Of a stretch of DNA of 64,000 nucleotides, positions 25,555 to 33,884 are shown in pieces. The DNA is from an uncultured Gammaproteobacteria bacterium (GTDB lineage Bacteria; Pseudomonadota; Gammaproteobacteria; UBA6429; Thiohalophilaceae). Position numbers and translations under genes: made by a program. Numbering within the stretch: the stretch's first letter is position 1; the number at the start of each line of letters is the position of its first letter. The stretch lies in assembly GCA_937967995.1 (NCBI GenBank), contig CALBTB010000004.1:124001-188000 (forward strand). The letters are read 5' to 3'. The notes beneath the pieces were generated by a model. That model was not told the origin of the DNA. It made no database searches and saw only the letters and a program-made list of their open reading frames with translations.

Positions 25555-27708
25555 ATGCCAAAACAGCCTTCACCACGCTTTCGTTTCAGTGTACGACTGA
25601 AATTACTACTGGTCGCATCCAGCCTGCTGATTATTCCCTGGATTGGCGCACAGTATATTCAGGAAATGGAATCCTACCTGCGTCAACAACAGGAAGAATC
25701 ACTGTTGACCCGCACGCAGATGGTCGCCGCCGTCATGCAGGGTCGGCCTGACCTGTTCCAGACCAAAACCGTTGCACCGTTACCCACCCGGCGAGTTCAG
25801 CATATTTTTGTACGGCCACTGCATTCCAGAATCGTTCTGGATGGTTATCTCGACGACTGGGCACCCTACCAGGAACGAATGCAATCTTTTGACATTAATA
25901 ACGCGATAAAAGGCTCTGAGACTACGTCACTGGTGTTTCGTCACCAACTGGGTACCTATCACAAATACATGTATGTTGTATTCAGCGTGGATGATGACCG
26001 GATTGTGTATCGAAAGCCCAACAGCCTGTCACTCGACCACAGCGATCATCTTGTTATTGCACTGGAAGATAAAAAAGGAAAACTGCGCCACTATATCATC
26101 ACCACCCTGGCACCCGGCTGGGTCAATGCACACGAAGTTGAATACGACCCCTCATCCAGCAAGGCATTACGGCCTGAATACAAAATCAAGGGAGAATGGC
26201 AGGAAACGACCACCGGTTATAACGTCGAATTTCGTATACCGCTTGACCTGATCGGCAATAAAATTTCCTTTGCCGTCGCTGATGTCGATAGCGTCAACAA
26301 CCGAATTGTCGATACCGTCATTGCAACAGCCGGTATTGATAGCGCCCAAACGCTGGGTTCCATGATGTTCCCTTCCCAGGAAGCGGAATCCTTGCTGGAA
26401 CGCCTGCAACATCCTCACACGCGAAGCTGGGTGATTGATAAACATAATCGCGTTATCGCGCGAACCGGCTCCCTGACATCAGAGTCAGGCTATTCAACCG
26501 ATCAACAACCTGCGCGTTATGGTTTTCTGACCGGACTGATGTCGATTTTTTACAAGGCCGTATTGAAACAGCCCGCCACGGAGTTTCATGATGACCTGCT
26601 CAATGCGTCACGGCTTGACTCCCGCGAGTTCAAACAGGCTCTGAATGGTCAGTCGGATATTCGCTGGCGCCAGACACCGGACAAGGAAGCCACAATTCTC
26701 ACTGCGGCATATCCGGTGTTTGACGGTGATCTGGTCATCGGTGCCGTTGCCATCGAACAAACCAGTAATGCCATTTTGCTGGCCCAGAATCGTGCCCTGG
26801 AGATCCTGTTCAATGTCAGTGCACTGGCGTTCATCATTGCCTGTGCCGTGCTGCTGTTTTTTGCCACCCGCCTGTCGATTCGTATTCGCCGCCTGCGGGA
26901 TTCCACGGAACAGGCCATTACATCGGATGGACGAGTCATCGGGACAGTGCATGCCACACTGGACCGTGACGAGATTGGTGACCTGTCACGCAGCGTTGCT
27001 GACATGCTGGAACGACTGGCGCAATACAATCGCTACCTTGAATCCATGGCCAGCAAGTTATCCCATGAATTACGCACACCGATTACCGTAGTGCGTTCCT
27101 CCCTGGAAAACATGAGTGAGAACAGTGATGCAAATGACATTGCGTTGTACACTCAGCGCGCCCGGGAAGGCATCGATCGGCTCAACAACATTCTGGTTCG
27201 CATGAGTGAAGCCACACGCCTGGAACAAACGCTACAGGCTGAAGTAGCGCGTGACTTTAACCTGTTTGATGTTATTCACGGCTGCATTGAAGGTTATAAA
27301 CTGGCACATCCTGATGTGACTTTTGAATTCAGGTATTCAGACAAGCAAAGCTGTGTACTGTATGGCGGGCCCGATCTGATGGCACAATTACTCGACAAGC
27401 TGGTCAGTAACGCGGTGGATTTTCACTTGCCGGAAACGCCGGTTCGAATTGACTTATCATGCAACGAAAAAACGATTCGGCTGATTGTTTCAAATAATGG
27501 ACCATTACTGCCCCATGATATGCAGGCTAACCTGTTCGAATCGATGGTTTCGGTTCGTGATAAAAAAGCTGACCAGCCGCATCTTGGACTTGGTCTGTAC
27601 ATTGTTCGTCTGATTGCAGATTTTCATCACGGCCAGGTGCAAGCCAGAAATCGTGACGATCAGTCCGGTGTGGAGTTTATCGTGACACTACCTGCCGCCA
27701 GTTCATAA
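25555..27708 (+). CDS. sensor histidine kinase with extracytoplasmic CBM9-like domain, PdsS-like
   Basis: A 717-residue kinase: membrane helix at about 13-30, a periplasmic part with a CBM9-like beta domain (about 85-260; IVLDGYLDDWAPY, YVVFSVDDDRIVY, GYNVEFRIPLDLIG), a second helix at about 422-440, then HAMP. The phosphoacceptor is KLSHELRTPITVVRSSLENM; the ATP domain includes KLVSNAVDFH, SNNGP and LGLGLYIVRLI. CBM9-like sensors bind sugars or related ligands. The layout resembles the histidine kinases of the proteobacterial dedicated sortase system, but no sortase or sortase target is seen near it. Confidence 0.85.
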   Translation: MPKQPSPRFRFSVRLKLLLVASSLLIIPWIGAQYIQEMESYLRQQQEESLLTRTQMVAAVMQGRPDLFQTKTVAPLPTRRVQHIFVRPLHSRIVLDGYLDDWAPYQERMQSFDINNAIKGSETTSLVFRHQLGTYHKYMYVVFSVDDDRIVYRKPNSLSLDHSDHLVIALEDKKGKLRHYIITTLAPGWVNAHEVEYDPSSSKALRPEYKIKGEWQETTTGYNVEFRIPLDLIGNKISFAVADVDSVNNRIVDTVIATAGIDSAQTLGSMMFPSQEAESLLERLQHPHTRSWVIDKHNRVIARTGSLTSESGYSTDQQPARYGFLTGLMSIFYKAVLKQPATEFHDDLLNASRLDSREFKQALNGQSDIRWRQTPDKEATILTAAYPVFDGDLVIGAVAIEQTSNAILLAQNRALEILFNVSALAFIIACAVLLFFATRLSIRIRRLRDSTEQAITSDGRVIGTVHATLDRDEIGDLSRSVADMLERLAQYNRYLESMASKLSHELRTPITVVRSSLENMSENSDANDIALYTQRAREGIDRLNNILVRMSEATRLEQTLQAEVARDFNLFDVIHGCIEGYKLAHPDVTFEFRYSDKQSCVLYGGPDLMAQLLDKLVSNAVDFHLPETPVRIDLSCNEKTIRLIVSNNGPLLPHDMQANLFESMVSVRDKKADQPHLGLGLYIVRLIADFHHGQVQARNRDDQSGVEFIVTLPAASS

Positions 27709-27829
27709 TTCATCATATTTCATCGTCCCTCGTCCCTGTTTGGGCACAGTCCGGCAAGGTTAAAGGTGTTTAATAACACTGTAAACCAAGACACGGGCAA
27801 CTTGCCCTGTAACAACAGAGGACGAAATC

Positions 27830-28429
27830 ATGAAACTTAAATCATCAAATCTGGCCTATACAACCGGCCTGGGTGTCATCTTTACCTGCAGTGCGCTTTT
27901 GATTGGCTGTGCAGGAAATACCGTTAAACCCGAACCTGAACAGAAACAACCGCTGGAGGTCGTCAGTCAAAAACCAGTGGCCACTGAAACAAAAGTCATT
28001 GCACAGGACAGCCCGATTATCACACCTATCGTCGCTGAATCAAAAGATGTGTTATATCCACAAACGGAACTGTCTGAACCGATTCAGCCTGAAATCACAC
28101 GCTTTTCATTTGGCTTTGATAAATATGAACTCGGTGATGAAGATAAAGAGACCATTCGCCAGCATGCCCGTTATCTCGCCAACCATCCTGAAATAATGGT
28201 ACGCGTTATCGGCCACACCGACCATCATGGTCCGAAAGCCTATAACGAATACCTGAGCAAGAAGCGTGCTGAAGCTGTCACCGCCATTCTGCTCGAAGAA
28301 GGCGTACTGGAATCCCAGATTGAGATGAAAGCCTTGGCGAATGACAAGCCACTGGAAACTGCATCCAGTACACGTGATAACCGCCGCGTTGAACTGGAAT
28401 TTGAAGCAGTCAATCTCGTCAGTAACTAA
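27830..28429 (+). CDS. OmpA-domain lipoprotein
   Basis: A 199-residue lipoprotein: leader with lipobox LIGC (Cys about 27), a low-complexity linker (30-85), and a C-terminal OmpA peptidoglycan-binding domain (ITRFSFGFDKYELGDEDKET, RVIGHTDHHGPKAYNEYLSKKRAEAV, NRRVELE). It should tether the outer membrane to peptidoglycan. The dedicated sortase system also includes an OmpA-family protein (PdsO), so this could be its counterpart, although ordinary Pal-like proteins look similar. It is 121 bases after the kinase and is followed by a strong terminator. Confidence 0.82.
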   Translation: MKLKSSNLAYTTGLGVIFTCSALLIGCAGNTVKPEPEQKQPLEVVSQKPVATETKVIAQDSPIITPIVAESKDVLYPQTELSEPIQPEITRFSFGFDKYELGDEDKETIRQHARYLANHPEIMVRVIGHTDHHGPKAYNEYLSKKRAEAVTAILLEEGVLESQIEMKALANDKPLETASSTRDNRRVELEFEAVNLVSN

Positions 28430-28442
28430 GAACGTCGCTTTT

Positions 28443-28517
28443 GAGGCCAGACAACCCGACACTGATTTGTTCCCTCCTCCTGTTCTCTCCGATCAGTGTG
28501 TCTGGCCTCATTTTTTT
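28443..28517 (+). terminator. long compound hairpin terminator after the OmpA-like gene
   Basis: Outer stem GAGGCCAGACA (28443-28453) with TGTCTGGCCTC (28499-28509). A second inner stem CACTGAT (28460-28466) pairs with ATCAGTG (28492-28498), leaving a one-sided bulge and a pyrimidine-rich loop. A run of seven Ts follows on the plus strand. It overlaps the end of btuF, which points the other way. Confidence 0.85.
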
Positions 28518-29413
28518 ACTCCAAGATTCTCTCTGGCCTGATCGGCCTGCTCACATAAAATTTGCGTCGCATCCAGAATGCGCAGGGAATGTCGCTGAAT
28601 TAAATCCGGGTGAATGAAATACAGGTTATTGTATTTTACCGCTCGCATGTCCGGCCAGGCCCGCCACATTTCAAGCCACTCCGGTTCTGCCGTGGCCATG
28701 CCACTGGCAATAATCATTTGTGGATTTTTGCTGATCACGGACTCCACTGTAATTTTCGGACCCAGCACAGGCAGTTCGGCAAACACATTTTGCAGCCCAC
28801 AGATCGCCATGACTTTACTGATGATGTGCTGTCCATTAATGGTATAAACCGGTTTATGCCAGACCTGGTAAAACGCTTTCAATTCGGCCCGATCACGATA
28901 CTGGCTGACCAGTGTACCTAAACGCTGATTAAAACTTTCAGCCACCTGGTTTGCCTGTTGTTGCCGGCCCAGCAATATACCAAGCCGGGTAATTGTGGAT
29001 GGTATATCGGTTAACTCGCGTGGTTCACTGCGATAAAGTGGTAATCCGAGTTTCTCGAGTCGCTTGAGCTGACTCAGATTATTGGCGCTTTCCCAGCCAA
29101 GCACCAGATCCGGTTGCAACGCTACCAGCTTCTCGACGTTGACGTTTTCAAAATTACCGATTCTCGGCACCTGCCTGGCTTCATCAGGGTAATTACTGAA
29201 TTCAACCGTCGCCAGCAATGTATCCTGCGCCTGTATGGCAAATACCAGTTCAGTCAAAAAAGGCGCCAGGGTTACGATGCGTTTGGCGGGTTGTTTGAGT
29301 TCTACAGTATTTCCCAGATCATCTACGACCTTAATTGCTGCGCCGACACTATGGCTGAACAGTGAGAACGATACCAGTATGACAACCGGAACAAACACAC
29401 GCCTGAACATCAC
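28508..29413 (-). CDS. btuF: BtuF-like periplasmic cobalamin-binding protein
   Basis: A 301-residue periplasmic binding protein with signal peptide (1-25). Helical-backbone (class III) fold: AAIKVVDDLGNTVELKQPAKRIVTLAPFLTELVFAI at the N-terminal lobe, DLVLGWESANN, and FAELPVLGPKITVESVISKNPQMIIASG in the C-terminal lobe. It delivers cobalamin or its precursors to BtuCD. Placement as last gene of the cobUTCS operon (ATGA overlap with cobS) supports cobalamin or cobinamide rather than heme or siderophore. The cognate BtuCD genes are at 19-21 kb. Confidence 0.88.
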   Translation of the reverse strand: MMFRRVFVPVVILVSFSLFSHSVGAAIKVVDDLGNTVELKQPAKRIVTLAPFLTELVFAIQAQDTLLATVEFSNYPDEARQVPRIGNFENVNVEKLVALQPDLVLGWESANNLSQLKRLEKLGLPLYRSEPRELTDIPSTITRLGILLGRQQQANQVAESFNQRLGTLVSQYRDRAELKAFYQVWHKPVYTINGQHIISKVMAICGLQNVFAELPVLGPKITVESVISKNPQMIIASGMATAEPEWLEMWRAWPDMRAVKYNNLYFIHPDLIQRHSLRILDATQILCEQADQARENLGVKK

Positions 29414-30162
29414 AATATCACCTCTGCCAACACCAGCCCCAGTAACACACCGATTTCCGTAAACTCGATGACGACACCGGCCGTATCGCCGGTTGTGCCA
29501 CCAATGCGTTTAATCATCAGGTAACGCATGAGCAGAAATCCGACCAGAACGACAAACAGCATCAATAACGAATAAATGTGTAACACCGCGATACTGATCA
29601 CGCCGACAAGAATCACGATCAGGTTGATGCGTTGTTTGGGCAGGCCTTTTGTTAATACGGAGGCGATGCCTTCTTCGCGCACATAGCCGGTCGTGGTAAA
29701 CAGTAACAGGGCCATCGCCCGGGCGATAACTGGCGCCAGGACCAGTGCCTGTATTTTCAGTTGCTGCAATTCCGCCAGTAACAGAATTTTTATAATAATT
29801 GTCAGTACTAACGTGACCACCGCTGCAACGCCGATATGCGTATCACGCATGATGCGAAGCGTCTTGAACCGATCACCATGTCCACCCAGCCAGCCATCAG
29901 CGGTGTCGGCCAGACCATCCAGATGTAGCCCACCGGTCAGTAACGCCCAAAGCGCCACAAGCAAAGCAGCCTGTAACAGGTCGGAAAATAATGCTGTCGG
30001 AAAGTAGGCAATCAATAATAGAACGCCAAGCATAAACCCGACTAAGGGATAAAAGATCAACGACAGGGTCTGATGTTTTTCCTTGAAACGCTGATTACAC
30101 CAACGTTGCGGAATGGGAATGATCGTCAGAAAACGAATTGCGATGACAAAGGCGCGCCACAT
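29410..30162 (-). CDS. cobS: CobS adenosylcobinamide-GDP ribazoletransferase
   Basis: A 250-residue integral membrane enzyme with the family opening FVIAIRFLTIIPIP and the conserved acidic motif GGLHLDGLADTADGWLGGHGD, which binds metal and substrate. It joins alpha-ribazole (phosphate) to adenosylcobinamide-GDP, giving adenosylcobalamin (phosphate). It sits between cobC and btuF with tight spacing (start one base before the cobC stop region, ATGA overlap with btuF). Confidence 0.94.
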   Translation of the reverse strand: MWRAFVIAIRFLTIIPIPQRWCNQRFKEKHQTLSLIFYPLVGFMLGVLLLIAYFPTALFSDLLQAALLVALWALLTGGLHLDGLADTADGWLGGHGDRFKTLRIMRDTHIGVAAVVTLVLTIIIKILLLAELQQLKIQALVLAPVIARAMALLLFTTTGYVREEGIASVLTKGLPKQRINLIVILVGVISIAVLHIYSLLMLFVVLVGFLLMRYLMIKRIGGTTGDTAGVVIEFTEIGVLLGLVLAEVIL

Positions 30163-30765
30163 TTATAACTGACCACCATGAAATACCAGTCGGGGAAATA
30201 ATTCGTTCTCATCATGATCAACCCTGATTCGCGTTATGCCTGCATTGGCAACCTGAATGCGAAATACATGTTCGATCGGCATACCGAGGATGTACTGCAT
30301 GGACATGCGAATAACACCGGCATGACACACAACCAGGACATGCTTGCCACAATGTGTTTCAAGCATGGCCTGCCAGGCCGAACTGATACGATGATGAAAA
30401 TCCTTTAATGGCTCCGCACCTTCCGGACGATGATTGACCGGGTCATGCCAGAACGCGGTCAATATGTCAGGCTGTGTCTGCATGATTTGCTGTGCCGTTT
30501 TGCCTTCCCACACACCGAAACCGATTTCCATGAAACGATCATCCTGCATCAGGGGAATGTTATGCCGCTCAGCCACCTCTTGTGCAAACGCCTGGCAGCG
30601 TGACAGGGGTGAAGTGATAATCACATCCCAGGGATGGTGATCACTGACTGCAGTTCGCATTTGTTGCCAGCCTTTATCACTCAGAGGATCATCTATCTGG
30701 CCGCGATACTTACGTCCGCCAACCGGTTCGCCATGGCGTATTAAATCAACAGTCGTCTCGCTCAT
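30163..30765 (-). CDS. cobC: CobC-like alpha-ribazole phosphatase (histidine phosphatase family)
   Basis: A 200-residue phosphoglycerate-mutase-like protein: catalytic RHGEP at residue 11, Arg in SPLSRCQAFA, Glu in FMEIGFGVWEGKT, second His in VLVVCHAGVIRM. The operon position between cobT and cobS (ATGA overlap with cobT) argues for dephosphorylation of alpha-ribazole phosphate. Without context it could only be called a histidine phosphatase. Confidence 0.88.
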   Translation of the reverse strand: MSETTVDLIRHGEPVGGRKYRGQIDDPLSDKGWQQMRTAVSDHHPWDVIITSPLSRCQAFAQEVAERHNIPLMQDDRFMEIGFGVWEGKTAQQIMQTQPDILTAFWHDPVNHRPEGAEPLKDFHHRISSAWQAMLETHCGKHVLVVCHAGVIRMSMQYILGMPIEHVFRIQVANAGITRIRVDHDENELFPRLVFHGGQL

Positions 30766-31841
30766 GTGTTTTTACCCGACACCCCTGCTGAACTGAATGT
30801 CGCCATATTTCGATGCAGTAACAAAGCTGACTGAACAATACTAACAGCAACAGCGGCACCACTACCCTCGCCCAGCCGCATGCCTAATGACAACAACGGT
30901 TTTGCCTGCAGGTGCTGCAAAATAAACGCATGTCCCGGCTCCTGTGAAGTATGACCAAACAGCTTCCAGTCACGACTGGCTGTATTTAATGCGACCGCAT
31001 AGGCTGCTGCCACGGAACTGATAAAACCATCGACGAGTACAGGTACACCCCGTTGTGCACACCGCAGGTAAGCGCCAACCATCGCCGCGATTTCAAACCC
31101 ACCAAACCAGGCCAGACACGCCAGCGCATCAGTTCTGTTTACACCGGCATTATCCAGCGCCGTTTGAATGACCCTTGCTTTGTGTGAAATACCATCCTGA
31201 TTCAAGCCGGTGCCAGGGCCGGTCAGTTGCATCACATCCTGTTCGGTTAAACAGGCCGCCAGCGCCGTGGCTGACGTGGTATTACCAATACCCATTTCAC
31301 CGGCAATAAATAACTGCATTCCTTCATTATGTAACTGGTCAATGATTTCTTTTCCGGCCAGCAGGGCGCTTGCACACTGCGAAGCACTCATGGCGGGCTG
31401 ATTAATAAAATTTGCCGTGCCATTTGCGATACGCCGCTGCAGGATCTTTTCGGACGAAAATGGCGGACCATTAACCCCCATATCCACGACGATCAGATCG
31501 GCACCAATCTGTTTCGCCAGTACACTGATAGCGGCGCCACCGTGAACAAAATTCTCTACCATCTGCGCAGTTACCGCCTGTGGGAACGCACTGATGCCTT
31601 CTTCAGTGATGCCATGATCCGCTGCAAACACGGCAATACGAATCTGATCGATTTGCGGTTCAGCCTTGCCCTGCATTGCTGCCAGCTGTATGGCAATATC
31701 TTCCAGTTCCCCCAGCGCACCGGGCGGTTTGGTCAGTTGCTGCTGACGATCCAGTGCCTGCTGGCGAGCCTGTTCATTTAACGCCATAACGTTATCCTGG
31801 TACCAGGGCATGACGTCTTTAAGCGGGTTGTTTGATAACAT
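30762..31841 (-). CDS. cobT: CobT nicotinate-nucleotide-dimethylbenzimidazole phosphoribosyltransferase
   Basis: About 359 residues from ATG 31841, chosen because CAGGA stands seven bases upstream; the overlap with cobU is then 23 bases. Signatures: FAADHGITEEGISAFPQAVTAQM, VVDMGVNGP, GEMGIGNTTSATAL, and GFISSVAAAYAV. The catalytic Glu is expected near GEGSGAAVAV at the C-terminal side (RLGEGSGAA). It makes alpha-ribazole phosphate from the lower-ligand base and nicotinate mononucleotide. Normal length. Confidence 0.94.
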   Translation of the reverse strand: MLSNNPLKDVMPWYQDNVMALNEQARQQALDRQQQLTKPPGALGELEDIAIQLAAMQGKAEPQIDQIRIAVFAADHGITEEGISAFPQAVTAQMVENFVHGGAAISVLAKQIGADLIVVDMGVNGPPFSSEKILQRRIANGTANFINQPAMSASQCASALLAGKEIIDQLHNEGMQLFIAGEMGIGNTTSATALAACLTEQDVMQLTGPGTGLNQDGISHKARVIQTALDNAGVNRTDALACLAWFGGFEIAAMVGAYLRCAQRGVPVLVDGFISSVAAAYAVALNTASRDWKLFGHTSQEPGHAFILQHLQAKPLLSLGMRLGEGSGAAVAVSIVQSALLLHRNMATFSSAGVSGKNT

Positions 31842-32334
31842 GCGGTATTCCTGCAATCATTTGTGTGACTTGCTGACAGCTTTGCGCCAGGTGTTGATGC
31901 AAGCGACCGGCTTCATCAACAAAACGCCGGCTTAATTCACCCATCGGCACGATACCCATGCCAACTTCGTTACTCACAAACACAACGTCATTCTCCATCG
32001 ACGGTAATAGCGTCAGTAACGCCTGTGTTTCTTTTGCACAAATTTCTTCTGACCGGGCCAGCAGGTTACTCAGCCACAGGGTCAGGCAATCAACAATGAT
32101 AAACGTATTATTCTCTTGCTGTGCGTGAAGTGTATTCGCCAGTTTGATGGGTTCTTCGATGGTTTGCCAGTCAGCCGGGCGTGTCTGCTGGTGTAGTTGA
32201 ATGCGTTGCTGCATTTCAGAATCTTCCGCCGTGGCAGTGGCTATAAAAACGACGGCCTTTTTGCTGTCGACGGCCCGGCTTTGTGCATACTGACTCTTAC
32301 CGGAACGTGCACCACCTAAAACCAGTTCCAGCAT
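31819..32334 (-). CDS. cobU: CobU adenosylcobinamide kinase / guanylyltransferase
   Basis: A 171-residue P-loop enzyme. The P-loop GGARSGKSQYAQ is at the N-terminus; IIVDCLTLWLSNLL and VVFVSNEVGMGIVPMGELSRRFVDEAGRLHQ are diagnostic CobU/CobP motifs. It phosphorylates adenosylcobinamide and transfers GMP to it before CobS acts. It is 15 bases after the ampE-like gene. Confidence 0.94.
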   Translation of the reverse strand: MLELVLGGARSGKSQYAQSRAVDSKKAVVFIATATAEDSEMQQRIQLHQQTRPADWQTIEEPIKLANTLHAQQENNTFIIVDCLTLWLSNLLARSEEICAKETQALLTLLPSMENDVVFVSNEVGMGIVPMGELSRRFVDEAGRLHQHLAQSCQQVTQMIAGIPHVIKQPA

Positions 32335-32349
32335 GACAACAAACGGGTT

Positions 32350-33219
32350 TTAAGCCATCCAGCTGACGATCACAACCAGGGCAAAGAAGGTTATCCAGGC
32401 CAGTACCGTACGCTTGGCCAGCAGCACAGCATCAACAAAGGCGTCGATGTTAATTGAGTCCGGTGCATCATCAGGTTGATGTAATGCACCAGTACCGGAA
32501 TCCGCCAACAGGCTATCACTGTCGCGTTGCCAGAAGTCGGCAAAATGCCGCACGGCATGTACGACATCCGCAAAATTACCGACGATGGCAAAACTGAATA
32601 TTGCCAGTCGTGCAGGCACCCACATCAGGATGTCATAAAGATCGTTCGCGGACTGCGCCAGACCTGTCTCTTCGCGGTTAAAACGTTCTTTCAGCAGGCA
32701 ACTGGCACGAAACAGCGCGGCACCGACCGGGCCGAGGAAAATAAACCAGAAAAATACCCCCAGAATATGCGTACACAGGCGTACAAACACGAGTCGCTTG
32801 ATGGCATGCAGGTTGGTTGCGGTATCGTCCTGCACGTCCTCACCTAAAAAATCGGCGGCCAGGTGATTGGCCGTTTCCTTATCGTCCTGCTGCAGGGCAT
32901 GCGCATACTCCTGCGCAAGACGAATCGGATCACGCGGTCCCAGTGACATACTCAGCACAAAAACCGCAAAAATAAAGGCAAGTATTCCGGCAAGAGCACC
33001 CAGTAACACTGAAACCAGCCACACAGCCAGCCCGACCGGAAGCAGGATGGCGACGATAGTGAGTGGCCCTTGCTGAATTTTCCTGGCCGCAAACTGGTGC
33101 GAGATCCAGTCTGTCAGTTGATCAAACCAGTCAAAACGGCGCCAGTTCTCGATGGGCTTGTAACCCAGTTCAATGGCGATGCTCAGCAGGATGGCGATGA
33201 AGAAGCTCATTGTCGCCAT
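32350..33219 (-). CDS. ampE: AmpE-like membrane protein (CobD/CbiB superfamily relative)
   Basis: A 289-residue membrane protein with about four hydrophobic segments: the N-terminus, a double segment around 55-95, about 150-175, and the last 20 residues. The stretch DLYDILMWVPARLAIFSFAIVGNF matches the conserved AmpE/CbiB region. AmpE is the partner of AmpD in beta-lactamase regulation studies; its mechanism is unclear. The ATG is two bases from the ampD stop region. Because it lies between ampD and cobU, a CbiB-like role in cobalamin synthesis is conceivable, but sequence resemblance is closer to AmpE. Confidence 0.78.
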   Translation of the reverse strand: MATMSFFIAILLSIAIELGYKPIENWRRFDWFDQLTDWISHQFAARKIQQGPLTIVAILLPVGLAVWLVSVLLGALAGILAFIFAVFVLSMSLGPRDPIRLAQEYAHALQQDDKETANHLAADFLGEDVQDDTATNLHAIKRLVFVRLCTHILGVFFWFIFLGPVGAALFRASCLLKERFNREETGLAQSANDLYDILMWVPARLAIFSFAIVGNFADVVHAVRHFADFWQRDSDSLLADSGTGALHQPDDAPDSINIDAFVDAVLLAKRTVLAWITFFALVVIVSWMA

Positions 33220-33220
33220 T

Positions 33221-33784
33221 TTATCCTAATCCTGCGGCAAGTAAATGCGACAATTTATCCCATTCAAAGGCAGGGCCCGGATCAGTTTTGCGGCCGGGCG
33301 CAATATCACTATGACCAGTAATGTGTTTATCGCTCAACTGGCTATAGGTGCGCAATAAACAGGCAATTAATGTCGCCAACACCTGATACTGATTGTCCTC
33401 GTAGGGAATTTCGTCCGTGCCTTCCAGCTCAATTCCGATTGAGAAATCATTACAACGTGGCCGTCCCTGGTAACTCGACTCACCTGCATGCCACGCTCGG
33501 TGCGTAAAGGGAACAAACTGGACCAGTTCACCATCGCGCCTGATCAGCACATGTGCCGAAACGCGCAGATCGGCGATCGGCACAAATGCCGGGTGCTCAT
33601 TCGGATTGAGGCGATTGGTGAACAACTGTTCAATATAGTGACCACCAAATTCACCCGGTGGCAGGCTGATGCCGTGAATCACGATCAGGGACATCTCGTC
33701 GTCGGGACGATCATCCACATTGGGCGACGGTACATAACGGGTGTCCATCAGCAGCGCCGTTGCCGTATCAATCTGCAATGTCAT
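33221..33784 (-). CDS. ampD: AmpD 1,6-anhydro-N-acetylmuramyl-L-alanine amidase
   Basis: About 187 residues from ATG 33784 (MTLQIDTATALLMDTRYVPS), close to E. coli AmpD (183). Zinc ligands: His in LIVIHGISLPPGEFGG, His in RAWHAGES and Asp in HSDIAPGRKTDPGP. AmpD-type SPNVDDRP near the start and CNDFSIGIELEGTD are present. It recycles peptidoglycan fragments in the cytoplasm. The upstream in-frame extension to 33982 overlaps the divergent symporter gene and is not supported. Confidence 0.93.
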   Translation of the reverse strand: MTLQIDTATALLMDTRYVPSPNVDDRPDDEMSLIVIHGISLPPGEFGGHYIEQLFTNRLNPNEHPAFVPIADLRVSAHVLIRRDGELVQFVPFTHRAWHAGESSYQGRPRCNDFSIGIELEGTDEIPYEDNQYQVLATLIACLLRTYSQLSDKHITGHSDIAPGRKTDPGPAFEWDKLSHLLAAGLG

Positions 33785-33884
33785 TCCTGCCCCATCGGGT
33801 GATCCATCAGAACGGACAATGATACTATTACCGGCAGGCTGAAACATCCACGATAACGATAACCCGCTCACATGGGAGGCCGGC

